From contig NZ_CALTZE010000044.1 of the NCBI RefSeq assembly GCF_943913695.1, positions 1 to 26,673 on the forward strand: a stretch of 26,673 nt of DNA, written 5' to 3'. Both the position numbers and the translations under genes were made by a program. The stretch comes from an uncultured Marmoricola sp. Lineage in GTDB: Bacteria > Actinomycetota > Actinomycetes > Propionibacteriales > Nocardioidaceae. The notes beneath the pieces are model-generated. The model was not told the DNA's origin. It saw nothing but the letters and a program-made list of their open reading frames with translations, and made no database searches. This document shows positions 1-6,927 of this stretch, one piece after another (position 1 is the first letter of the stretch; every line of letters starts with the position of its first letter).

Positions 1-39
1 CGTTGGTCGAGGAGGTCGCGCAGCGACCGTCTCGAGACC
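1..39 (-). repeat. Palindromic repeat copy ahead of the reductase gene
   Basis: Read on the minus strand this is GGTCTCGAGAC, then a short stem GGTCGC-tgc-GCGACC, then TCCTCGACCAACG. It is the same architecture as the elements that make up the array at the far end of the window (25812 onward), with a different stem sequence. It lies in the 72 bases before the reductase start; no upstream gene end is visible, so the left neighbour is unknown. Confidence 0.8.
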
Positions 40-72
40 CGCGCACCCCCCACCACCACAGCAAGGACAGAC

Positions 73-1071
73 ATGACGAACGCACAGAGCACAGGCATCC
101 TCGGCACCGGGATCGAGGAGGGGTTGCTGCTCAAGCCGGTGACCTACCCGTGGGCGATGGAGCTCTACGACCAGGCGGTGGCCAACACCTGGTTTCCCAA
201 CGAGGTGCAGCTGGGGGAGGACCTCGCCGACTTCGAGCGCATGAGCGACGACGAGCGGCAGGCGCTGACCTTCCTGATGAGCTACTTCAACCCCAACGAG
301 CTGCTGGTCAACAAGGCGCTCGCCTTCGGGGTCTACCCCTACGTCAACGCCGCGGAGTGCCACCTCTACCTCGCCAAGCAGATGTGGGAGGAGGCCAACC
401 ACTGCATGAGCTTCGAGTACGTCCTGGAGACCTTCCCGATCGACCGGGAGGCGGCGTACGCCTCACACGTCGTGGTGCCCTCGATGGCGGCCAAGGAGGA
501 GTTCGAGGTCTCCTTCATCAAGCGGATGACCGAGCAGACGCTCGACATCACCACGGTGGAGGGCAAGCAGGACTTCGTGCGCAACCTGGTGGCCTACAAC
601 GTCATCCTCGAGGGCATCTGGTTCTACTCCGGCTTCATGGTGGCGCTGAGCTTCCGGCAGCGAAACCTGCTGCGCAACTTCGGCTCGCTGATCGACTGGA
701 TCGTGCGCGACGAGTCGCTGCACCTGAAGTTCGGCATCAACCTGGTGCTGACGGTGCTGGAGGAAAACGCCGACATCGCGACGCCGGAGTTTGCCGACGA
801 GATCCGGCAGATGATCCTCGACGCGGTCGAGATGGAGGAGGCCTACAACCGCGACCTGCTCCCGAACGGGATCCTCGGTCTCAACGCGGACTACATCAAC
901 CAGTACGTGAGATACCTGGCCGACCGGCGGCTGGAGGAGCTCGGCTTCGCGCCGGAGTACGGCGTGGCCAACCCCGCCAAGTGGATGGCCACCGCCAACG
1001 ACACGCTGCAGCTGGTGAACTTCTTCGAGGCGGTCAACACCTCCTACGAGGTCAACGCGAAGCAGGGCTGA
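73..1071 (+). CDS. nrdB: Ribonucleotide-diphosphate reductase subunit beta, R2c (class Ic) type
   Basis: The 332-residue protein is the metal-cofactor subunit of an aerobic class I ribonucleotide reductase, which makes deoxyribonucleotides with a large alpha subunit (not in the window, probably just upstream). The six metal ligands of the ferritin-like fold are visible: E76, E107, H110 (EANH), E180 (VILEGIWFY), E214 and H217 (RDESLH). Counting from H110, the place of the radical tyrosine (E. coli Y122) is F114, and the first ligand is Glu where E. coli R2 has Asp84. Both are hallmarks of the Chlamydia-type R2c proteins that use a Mn/Fe centre in place of a tyrosyl radical. A C-terminal Tyr (Y325) could serve radical transfer. 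The ATG follows AAGGA by 6 bases. The family is certain; the class Ic reading rests on my hand alignment. The symbol follows chlamydial usage. Confidence 0.95.
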   Translation: MTNAQSTGILGTGIEEGLLLKPVTYPWAMELYDQAVANTWFPNEVQLGEDLADFERMSDDERQALTFLMSYFNPNELLVNKALAFGVYPYVNAAECHLYLAKQMWEEANHCMSFEYVLETFPIDREAAYASHVVVPSMAAKEEFEVSFIKRMTEQTLDITTVEGKQDFVRNLVAYNVILEGIWFYSGFMVALSFRQRNLLRNFGSLIDWIVRDESLHLKFGINLVLTVLEENADIATPEFADEIRQMILDAVEMEEAYNRDLLPNGILGLNADYINQYVRYLADRRLEELGFAPEYGVANPAKWMATANDTLQLVNFFEAVNTSYEVNAKQG

Positions 1072-1074
1072 GCC

Positions 1075-1503
1075 ATGTCGTGCCTGGGCTTCCTGACGCC
1101 GCAGCAGCGCGCCGCGCTCGCCGCGTCTTCACGGGACGGGACGCCGCTCTCGCGCTTCGCCTCCCCGCCCGAGACGGCCGGCAAGCTGCACCGGATCCGC
1201 GCGCTCGCGCGCAGTGAGGACCCCGCGATCCGGGAGAGCGCGGCGCTGGCGCAGCACGCGCCTCCCGATGTGCTCTTCGCCCTCGCGGCCGACCCGGTGG
1301 CAGCCGTACGCCGCTGTGTGGCCCGCAACCCGGGCGTCGTACCCCCGCTGCTGGAGCGCCTGGCGACGGACGACGACGCCCACGTCCGCGGCTGGGTGGC
1401 GGCCCACCCCGGTGCGCCGGCCGAGCTGGTGGCGCGCCTCGCGGGCGACCCCGACCCCACGGTGCGTGCCGTCGTCGCGTGGGCGACGAGGTGGCCGGGG
1501 TGA
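1075..1503 (+). CDS. Small variant leucine-rich-repeat (LRV/HEAT-like) protein
   Basis: This 142-residue protein starts 3 bases after the reductase stop and ends inside the start of the transporter gene, so it is probably cotranslated with both. From about residue 45 it consists of roughly four 24-26-residue helical repeats, each with a pattern like ADPxxxVRRxVAxNPGxPxxLLxRL. This resembles variant leucine-rich repeats, which form a solenoid used for protein binding. No catalytic motif, signal peptide or membrane segment is visible. It has two cysteines, C3 and one in RRCVARN, so there is no obvious metal cluster. The partner is unknown; the tight spacing makes the reductase a candidate, but that is only inferred from position. 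No good ribosome-binding site precedes the ATG, consistent with coupling. Confidence 0.75.
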   Translation: MSCLGFLTPQQRAALAASSRDGTPLSRFASPPETAGKLHRIRALARSEDPAIRESAALAQHAPPDVLFALAADPVAAVRRCVARNPGVVPPLLERLATDDDAHVRGWVAAHPGAPAELVARLAGDPDPTVRAVVAWATRWPG

Positions 1504-2291
1504 CGACGGCCTTCGTGTGGACGCTCCTCGCCGGAGCGGCCACCGCCGTGGGCGGGCTGATCGCCGTGCACCGGCGGGTGCGCAGCGACACCGGCCTGGC
1601 GCTCGCGCTGGGCTTCGCCGCGGGGGCGATGGTGCTGGTGTCGGTGGCCGAGATCCTGCCCAAGGGCGTCGCCGGTCTGACTCCTTTGCTCGGCGTCCCG
1701 TGGGCCGTCGTGCTGACCCTCACGCTGGCCCTCGCCGGAGCGTCCGGCGTGAGGCTGCTCGCCCGCTCGCTCGACGGTGCGCTGGACCGCTCGTCGGCGC
1801 GGCGTACGCCAAAGGGCGTGGCGCCGGTGCGGCGCCAGGTGCTGCGCAGCGGCACGGTCGTCGCGCTCGCCGTCACCGCGCACAACGTGCCCGAGGGGTT
1901 GGCCACCTTCGTGGCCACGGTCGAGGACCCCACCGCGGGCGCCGCCGTCGCCTTCGCGATCGCGATCCACAACGTGCCGGAGGGGGTCGCCGTGGCCGCA
2001 CCGATGTATGGCGCCGGCAGCAGCCGCCGCCGCGCCCTCGGCGCCGCAAGCGCCTCCGGCCTGGCCGAGCCTCTGGGCGCCGTGCTCGGCTACTTGCTGC
2101 TCGCCGCGCTGCTGCCCGCCTCCGCCTTCGGGGCAGTCTTCGGTGTGCTCGCCGGCGTGATGCTCATGCTCAGCGTCGCCGAGCTCCTCCCCAACGCACT
2201 CCGGCTGGCCCCGACCCGCCACGTCGCTCTCGCCTGCGCGACCGGCGCCACAGTGATGACGCTGAGCCTGGTCCTCCTGCGCGTGGTGTAG
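1500..2291 (+). CDS. ZIP family metal (zinc) transporter
   Basis: This is an integral membrane protein of 263 residues with about eight hydrophobic helices. The ZIP signature occurs twice: HNVPEG at residues 128-133 and again at 157-162, the helix IV and V motifs that form the binuclear metal site. It is of the ZupT/GufA type, importing Zn2+ or other divalent metals across the cytoplasmic membrane. I chose the GTG at 1500 because it overlaps the preceding stop in GTGA, a typical coupled arrangement. In-frame GTG codons at 1479 and 1491 would add seven or three residues. A basic, probably cytoplasmic loop lies between helices III and IV (about residues 88-116). No histidine-rich loop is present, so metal specificity cannot be read from the sequence. 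Confidence 0.9.
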   Translation: MTTAFVWTLLAGAATAVGGLIAVHRRVRSDTGLALALGFAAGAMVLVSVAEILPKGVAGLTPLLGVPWAVVLTLTLALAGASGVRLLARSLDGALDRSSARRTPKGVAPVRRQVLRSGTVVALAVTAHNVPEGLATFVATVEDPTAGAAVAFAIAIHNVPEGVAVAAPMYGAGSSRRRALGAASASGLAEPLGAVLGYLLLAALLPASAFGAVFGVLAGVMLMLSVAELLPNALRLAPTRHVALACATGATVMTLSLVLLRVV

Positions 2292-2358
2292 CCGGACCGA
2301 CTCGGGAGGCGAGCACGCGGCGAGCGCGCCCAGCGGTGCGCGCGGTGACGCGGTGGCC

Positions 2359-2380
2359 GTGTGCGGATCCGTTTGCACAC
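2359..2380. other. Inverted repeat in the gap after the ZIP gene
   Basis: GTGTGC and GCACAC flank a 10-base centre that contains GGATCC. It lies 70 bases after the transporter stop and could be a weak terminator stem or a protein-binding site. No T-run follows it. Confidence 0.35.
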
Positions 2381-2437
2381 CGCCCAGAAAGACGCCGGGT
2401 CGGAGTCCAGCGTCGACGCTTTCGACCGTCTCCTTCT

Positions 2438-2451
2438 GCCCGCTTGCGGGC
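2438..2451. other. Short GC hairpin between ZIP gene and XRE gene
   Basis: GCCCGC-tt-GCGGGC is a perfect six-pair inverted repeat with a two-base centre. No T-run follows, so a terminator function is only possible. The 275 bases between 2291 and 2567 otherwise hold no gene that I can support; base composition becomes more AT-rich toward the XRE promoter. Confidence 0.3.
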
Positions 2452-2496
2452 GGTCGCGAGACCACCAACCACGAACTCGGGTCACGTCCGGTTGGA

Positions 2497-2509
2497 ACCT
2501 TGCCAAGGT
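2497..2509. promoter_or_regulatory. Candidate operator upstream of the XRE promoter
   Basis: ACCTTG-c-CAAGGT is a perfect 6-1-6 inverted repeat, nested inside looser GGAAC...GTTCC arms (2494-2515). It sits 22 bases upstream of the -35 box of the XRE gene, which is where a regulator could act. No protein can be assigned to it. Confidence 0.4.
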
Positions 2510-2531
2510 ACGTTCCACCTAGCGGTTCTGC

Positions 2532-2560
2532 TTGTAATTGTGAGCAAAGTTCTGTACATT
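2532..2560 (+). promoter_or_regulatory. Promoter of the XRE gene, probably leaderless
   Basis: TTGTAA (2532-2537) and TACATT (2555-2560) are separated by 17 bases. The ATG at 2567 follows the -10 box after only 6 bases, so transcription would begin at or next to the start codon. A TGTACA palindrome (2553-2558) overlaps the -10 and could be an autoregulatory site. Confidence 0.55.
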
Positions 2561-2566
2561 GAGCGG

Positions 2567-2923
2567 ATGACGGACCAACGCCTCGGGGACTACCTGCGCG
2601 CGTCGCGGAGAGCGGCTGGCTTCACGCTACGCAAAGTCGAGGAACTCTCGTCTGGCCGGGTCAAGAATGGCTACCTGTCCCAGGTCGAGAGCGGTGCGAT
2701 CCGGGTCCCCTCGACCCGGGTGCTGCACGATCTGGCGAGCATCTACAAGGTCGACTACGACAACCTGTTGCATCTGGCGGGCCTGCCGACACGTGCCGAC
2801 GCCGAGAACTTGAACGAGGCGCGCGTCGCTTCGTTCCCTGCAGCTGCGATGGAGGACCTCAACGAGGCCGAGACGCTGAGGGTGATGGAGTTCGTCGCCT
2901 TCATCAAGTCCCAACGCGGGTGA
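2567..2923 (+). CDS. XRE-family helix-turn-helix regulator
   Basis: The 118-residue protein has an N-terminal XRE/Cro-type helix-turn-helix (about residues 4-65). It shows the typical order LGDYLRASRRAAGFT, then GYLSQVESGAIRVPS covering the recognition helix, then LASIYKVDYDNLLHLAGL. The remaining 50 residues are helical and acidic, ending AETLRVMEFVAFIKSQRG; they may form a dimerisation helix. No peptidase or other effector domain is fused. It opens the plus-strand half of the island and is the obvious candidate to control the 56-residue peptide, the peptidase and perhaps the Ubl operon, but no shared operator is visible. The ATG start lacks a Shine-Dalgarno site, which fits the leaderless promoter just upstream. 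Confidence 0.88.
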   Translation: MTDQRLGDYLRASRRAAGFTLRKVEELSSGRVKNGYLSQVESGAIRVPSTRVLHDLASIYKVDYDNLLHLAGLPTRADAENLNEARVASFPAAAMEDLNEAETLRVMEFVAFIKSQRG

Positions 2924-3000
2924 GGGTTGGCCCACCGGCTACCCGCGCCGCAGGGTGCGTCGAGGAGCGTGGCTGGGTCGGGATACCGGCCACACCGCTT

Positions 3001-3013
3001 CGGTCCCGGACCG
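3001..3013. promoter_or_regulatory. 6-1-6 inverted repeat between XRE and peptide genes
   Basis: CGGTCC-c-GGACCG is a perfect inverted repeat of the same 6-1-6 geometry as the one ahead of the XRE gene, but with different arm sequence. A second, weaker stem CCAGT-n7-ACTGG lies at 3071-3087. Either could be an operator or an RNA structure in the leader of the 56-residue gene. I found no convincing -35/-10 pair in this gap. Confidence 0.3.
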
Positions 3014-3145
3014 TGAACTTCACCGTTCCCTCACCTGAAGTCACGTGTTGAAATACGCGGAAACCGACGACCAGTGCCTCAGACTGGCGACAGTGTCACA
3101 CCTGACAGCTACCGTGAAGCACATCGAAAGGGGAGTGAAGAAGCG

Positions 3146-3316
3146 ATGTCCGTGACCCAAATGCCCGCCGACGGCCGCTACGAGTGCACGCCGGCAGAGC
3201 TGTTCAACTTCGCCTCCGCCCCGCAGGTACTCGAGGACTGGAACAAGGCTGTCGACGAAATCGAGCGCTCGGAGCGTGCCGCCGCCGTCGACGACGCCTC
3301 GATCTGCGTCCTGTGA
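3146..3316 (+). CDS. 56-residue peptide, unknown; possible substrate or precursor peptide
   Basis: I do not recognise this small protein. The ATG at 3146 is preceded by AGGGGAG ending 10 bases upstream, and the frame stays open to a TGA at 3314, so it is likely real. An in-frame ATG at 3074 would add 24 residues but has no ribosome-binding site. The product is hydrophilic and acidic, with two cysteines (YEC near residue 13 and the last one two residues from the end). It finishes DDASICVL, a short hydrophobic tail after a charged helix rich in Glu and Arg. That layout resembles leader-core precursor peptides or small tagged substrates. The next gene, 53 bases on, encodes a cysteine peptidase, so cleavage of this peptide is a reasonable guess but unproven. 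Confidence 0.6.
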   Translation: MSVTQMPADGRYECTPAELFNFASAPQVLEDWNKAVDEIERSERAAAVDDASICVL

Positions 3317-3369
3317 GCCCGGACCCCCACCGGCCCTCTAACGAGTCCTGACTGGTTCCTGTTCGCCGC

Positions 3370-4905
3370 ATGCCGCCGCCGCACACGTTCAGCAGCTGGA
3401 CCGAGTCCCAGGACCCCTACAGCGTCATTGACGTACGCACCGACGAGGGTTGGGAAACCATCCTGTCGGCGTACTCGAACAAGAACAGCAAGCCCCTCGA
3501 GCGGATCATCGACATCGCCAAGGAGCACGGCGCGGAGACGGTGCTCGTTGAGTACCGCTACGTCGATGCCGACTGGCGCAGTGAGCACGCCAATTTCTAC
3601 GGGTCGACGTTCGTCCGCTACCCCTCGGTGTGCCACCGGCTGCACTTCTTCGCAACCAAGCTCTCCGCTGACCTTGGCGAGCTCGACGACCAGGCGGTAG
3701 CCGATTCCTACCGCGGCTACTCGGTGATGCGGCCGCTGCCGGAGACTCCCGTCGGCCGCACGATGCTGTCGCCGCCGCCGGAGCTGGCGGCCGCGACCGT
3801 GACCGTCGCGACCGAGGTGGTGCACCTGTTCGGGACCGAGCTGCCGATCACCGCGATGCCGTTCATCAGCCAGGACGCGCTGTACCTGCGTTGTGCGCAT
3901 GCCTCGATCTGGATGGTGCTGCGGCACGCGCACCTGCGTCACGGGCTGCCGCGCAGCCTTCCAGGAGACATCCGTGACGCCGGTGTCGGCGGGATGGTGG
4001 TCGGCCGCCAGCTGCCCTCAGACGGGCTGTCCATCGCGCAGATGCTCGGCGCCTTGGATACCTTGGGTCTGCCGACCGGGAGCTTGGACCCGGACATGGA
4101 CTCCGGCCCGGACATCCACCCGTCCCCGGGGAGCCTGTCGTTGTTCGGCATCGTGTGCCGCTACATCAACTCCGAACTGCCACCGATCGTGGTCTCAGAA
4201 GGACCTGAAGGGCACGCGTGGGTGGTGGTGGGGTGGAAGCGCGTGCCGAGCAAGGGCCACGGCCAGCTGACGCTGTGGCGCCACGACGACGCCCGCGGCC
4301 CGTACATGAAGATCCTCGATCCGTGGCACGAGGCTGAGCCCGACCACCAGGGGTGGCGTCGCGTGCTGCCGCCGCTGCTGCCGAAGATGAACCTGGATGC
4401 CGAACGCGCCGAGGCGGCCGGCGCCTCACAGTTGACCCGGCTCATCGACATGCGTGGTCCAGGCGACGGTGAGGGTGAGGAACCCTCGCGTGCCTACGAG
4501 GCGCTGCACGCTGACCAGCTGACGTGGCGCACGTTCGCGGTGTCCTCCAACGAGTTCAGGTCCCGGTTGCGCAGCCGCGACCTGCCCGAGTCGCTGACCC
4601 AGATGTTCCGTCTGGTCCAGCTGCCCAGGTACGTGTGGGTCGTCGAGGCGGTCGACCGGGTCGCGCGTGCCGAGCACCGCGCCGACGTCGTCGCCTCAGC
4701 GGTGTTCGACTCGACCCATGCCGGCGCACGCCGCGCCATCATCTTGCCGCTGGCCGCACACGTGGAGACGGTCGCGTTCACCTTCCAGCCCGACCACCAG
4801 GTCACCGACTACAAGACCCTGGAACACGGCCGGGCGGTACTCGGTGACCACATCGTGCGGCAGACGCACGCGACCGTGCCGCCACCTCGCGACACCGAGG
4901 ATTGA
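3370..4905 (+). CDS. Papain/C39-like cysteine peptidase domain protein, 511 residues
   Basis: I recognise a papain-fold peptidase core, not a named family. A Cys in SQDALYLRCAHASIWM gives C175 with Q168 as oxyanion glutamine. GHAWVVVGW gives H282, and YMKILDPW gives D317, the order and context of C39-like peptidases (Cys, then GH-hydrophobics, then DP). The region before residue 160 is a separate alpha/beta domain (HGAETVLVEYRYVD...). The region after 340 looks like another domain ending in an acidic tail. There is no signal peptide or membrane helix, so it probably acts in the cytosol. It follows the 56-residue peptide and ends 7 bases from the convergent JAB-E1 stop. Likely roles are processing that peptide or acting on ubiquitin-like conjugates. 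Its ATG has no clear ribosome-binding site. Confidence 0.7.
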   Translation: MPPPHTFSSWTESQDPYSVIDVRTDEGWETILSAYSNKNSKPLERIIDIAKEHGAETVLVEYRYVDADWRSEHANFYGSTFVRYPSVCHRLHFFATKLSADLGELDDQAVADSYRGYSVMRPLPETPVGRTMLSPPPELAAATVTVATEVVHLFGTELPITAMPFISQDALYLRCAHASIWMVLRHAHLRHGLPRSLPGDIRDAGVGGMVVGRQLPSDGLSIAQMLGALDTLGLPTGSLDPDMDSGPDIHPSPGSLSLFGIVCRYINSELPPIVVSEGPEGHAWVVVGWKRVPSKGHGQLTLWRHDDARGPYMKILDPWHEAEPDHQGWRRVLPPLLPKMNLDAERAEAAGASQLTRLIDMRGPGDGEGEEPSRAYEALHADQLTWRTFAVSSNEFRSRLRSRDLPESLTQMFRLVQLPRYVWVVEAVDRVARAEHRADVVASAVFDSTHAGARRAIILPLAAHVETVAFTFQPDHQVTDYKTLEHGRAVLGDHIVRQTHATVPPPRDTED

Positions 4906-4912
4906 CGCGACC

Positions 4913-6532
4913 TCAACGCGACCCGTCGCGCCCACGCGCCCGGCTTGCCAAACCGCGGACCTTCGCCGCGGCCGCCCGCAGCCGCCGCAGCACACCGGCG
5001 ACACCGCCAGCGATGCCCGGCCTGGCCGGCCCGGGTCGCCCCGCGAGGGTCCGGCTCGTCTGCTCCGGTGGGGTCGACTCCTGCACTTCGTGCGCGCTCG
5101 GTCCGTCGGCGTCACGTTCGCTGCGTGCCTCCTCTGCTGGCACATGCCGGTGACCTTCGGGGCGCATCCCGGGGTCGGCCTGCGCAGTCATCTGCGTGGA
5201 CAGACACCCGGGCTCACAGCCGGAGGTGTCAAGGTCGACGGTGCCGGTGGTGAAGTGGAACGTCTGCGCGCCGACATCGGCGACCCCACCTGGCGTGACC
5301 AGCATCCGTAGCGCGGCGAGGACCTGCTCGGCGGCCGCGGCAGCCGAGAACGCGAACACATTCTGGTTGCGGTTCAGCACGTGGTCGGCCGGCAGGTCGG
5401 CGAGGTAGCCGGGGTCGGCGAGCAGGCCGTCGCGGTCGGCGACCACCATCGCGGCGTCGAACTGTTCGAGACACTCCAGGCATCTGCGTCCCGGCGCTGC
5501 GACGTGTGCACGCCAGTCGGCGCCGCGCATGAAGCGTCGTCCAGGCGTGACCATGACGCCGCCGTCGACGACCGGGATCAGGTGCGCGTAGGCGAGCGCG
5601 TTCAGGGTCTGCCGCCCCGCGGGGCGGTCGACGCAGGAGAAGATCAGGTCACAGTCCTTGAGCAGTTCGATGCCGTCGGCCTCGACCGCGGAGAGGTCGC
5701 TAAACCAGGCCCGGAACCGTGGATGAGTCGCATGCCGGTGCGCGGCGCGGGCGGCGACCTCGGCCTTGAGGCGCCGTGCCTGGGCGTCGGCGACGGTCGC
5801 GTTGATGATCCGGTCGAGGTTGTGCTCCTCGACGGGGTCGAAGTCCATCACCAGCAGCTGTCCGGCACCGGTGCGCGCGAGCGCTTCGACGACCTGAGAG
5901 CCGACGCTGCCGGCCCCGACGACCCCGATTCGTAGCGAGCCGATGACGTGCTGGATGTGTTCGCCCCACGCGTCCACGGTGCGCCGCTGGTAGGTGCGGT
6001 CGTAGGCGACCGGCGCCGGCGGCAGCGAGACCTGCATCTGGTCGCCGACGACGCGGACCGAGGATGCCCACTGCGGTTCCCAGGTGCGCTCGTCGGTGCG
6101 GTGCCAGCGCCGGGCGCTGTAACTGCGGGTAGCGCCAGCCATCGTGAGCCCGACGATGGGGAGACCGGTGATGCTCATGGCCTGCCCGGCGTGCCCGGAC
6201 TCGGCGTTGAAGTCGTCGGCCGACATCCGCTGCCAGCCGCTCGAGCGAGGGTGGGAGTGGATGAGCGCGACGCCGCCACCGGCCGCGGCGGCCTCGATGG
6301 CGGCTCGTAGGAAGTAGCTGGACTCGAAGGACACGTTGCCGTGCACGTTGCGTTCGTCCTCACCCGGCCAAACGACGTCGGTGACCACCGCTGTCTCGCG
6401 CGTCGCGCCGGCCGACGGCTGCCAGATGAGGAAGGTGAGGTCTTCTTGGCCGTCGGCACGCAGGAGGTGCTCGACTAGCTGGTCGTGCACCGTGGTCGTG
6501 AGCGCGACGCTGAAGTCCTTAGTCAGCGCCAT
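4913..6532 (-). CDS. JAB (JAMM) peptidase fused to E1-like ThiF adenylyltransferase
   Basis: The 539-residue protein joins two Ubl-system enzymes. The N-terminal JAB domain (about 1-150) carries H92-S-H94-P and a downstream S104-xx-D107, the zinc site of JAMM isopeptidases, with two extra residues between His and Ser. An upstream Glu such as E46 would complete it. The E1/ThiF domain (about 185-445) has the nucleotide loop GAGSVG (206-211), MDFDPVEEHNLDR (229-241) and CVDRPAGR (300-307). Cysteines C351-xx-C354 and C439-xxx-C443 look like the structural zinc site of MoeB/ThiF. No further cysteine lies where ThiF or eukaryotic E1 has its catalytic one; only C294 and C300 remain. The last ~85 residues are low-complexity and end in a basic helix-like segment. 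Its ATG shares one base with the E2 stop (TGATG), so translation is coupled. Confidence 0.88.
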   Translation of the reverse strand: MALTKDFSVALTTTVHDQLVEHLLRADGQEDLTFLIWQPSAGATRETAVVTDVVWPGEDERNVHGNVSFESSYFLRAAIEAAAAGGGVALIHSHPRSSGWQRMSADDFNAESGHAGQAMSITGLPIVGLTMAGATRSYSARRWHRTDERTWEPQWASSVRVVGDQMQVSLPPAPVAYDRTYQRRTVDAWGEHIQHVIGSLRIGVVGAGSVGSQVVEALARTGAGQLLVMDFDPVEEHNLDRIINATVADAQARRLKAEVAARAAHRHATHPRFRAWFSDLSAVEADGIELLKDCDLIFSCVDRPAGRQTLNALAYAHLIPVVDGGVMVTPGRRFMRGADWRAHVAAPGRRCLECLEQFDAAMVVADRDGLLADPGYLADLPADHVLNRNQNVFAFSAAAAAEQVLAALRMLVTPGGVADVGAQTFHFTTGTVDLDTSGCEPGCLSTQMTAQADPGMRPEGHRHVPAEEARSERDADGPSAHEVQESTPPEQTSRTLAGRPGPARPGIAGGVAGVLRRLRAAAAKVRGLASRARGRDGSR

Positions 6533-6927
6533 CACGTCTGCCCGAACAGGCTGCGCACGTGCCGTACCCACGCCCGCACCGACCGGTCGGCCGCCCACCG
6601 TTGCGCGGGGCGGCTCCAGTACATGTACTCGGTGCCGAGTGGGGAGGCGTGCACGCCACCGGCGGGGTGGGTCAGCGGTGGGTTGACGTGCGGGCCTGGT
6701 GGTGGAGTGTCTGGGAAGTCGACGGGGACCTGTGCGGCGATGCGCACGGTCGCGCCCGCGTGCACTCCGGCGGGCACGTCGAGGTCGAACTTCACCCACT
6801 CGCCGTCGAGGGTGATCTCCGCCAGACCCAGGGCACGGGCCTGACGGGCGAACTCCGCGGGACCGCGGGTGGGCGCTTCCGCAGGCTCGGGGTCGGGTTG
6901 GGCGTCAGCCTCGCTCGTCGCGGTCAT
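6532..6927 (-). CDS. E2-like (UBC fold) protein lacking any cysteine
   Basis: The 131-residue product begins with an acidic, Pro/Ala-rich stretch (1-22), followed by an E2-like fold. The segment from about 66 to 127 follows the E2 order: VPVDFPDTPPP, then HP at 87-88, GGVH at 90-93, then a W-containing loop and the final helix VRAWVRHVRSLF. Where classical E2 enzymes have the active Cys after the HPN-containing turn, this protein has H93, and there is no Cys anywhere. Some prokaryotic E2-like families are, from memory, described as lacking the catalytic Cys; I cannot check which one this is. The ATG overlaps the Ubl stop by four bases (ATGA) and the stop overlaps the JAB-E1 start, so it is expressed with both. 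It may act as a scaffold or use a different nucleophile. Confidence 0.75.
   Translation of the reverse strand: MTATSEADAQPDPEPAEAPTRGPAEFARQARALGLAEITLDGEWVKFDLDVPAGVHAGATVRIAAQVPVDFPDTPPPGPHVNPPLTHPAGGVHASPLGTEYMYWSRPAQRWAADRSVRAWVRHVRSLFGQT

Noticed and set aside
3074..3145. N-terminal extension of the 56-residue peptide from ATG 3074
   Set aside because: There is no ribosome-binding site before 3074, while AGGGGAG precedes 3146; the upstream part contains a stem-loop suggestive of leader sequence.
3305..3316. CAAX-type prenylation box at the end of the 56-residue peptide
   Set aside because: The Cys is third from the end (CVL), not fourth, so it does not fit, and bacteria lack this modification.
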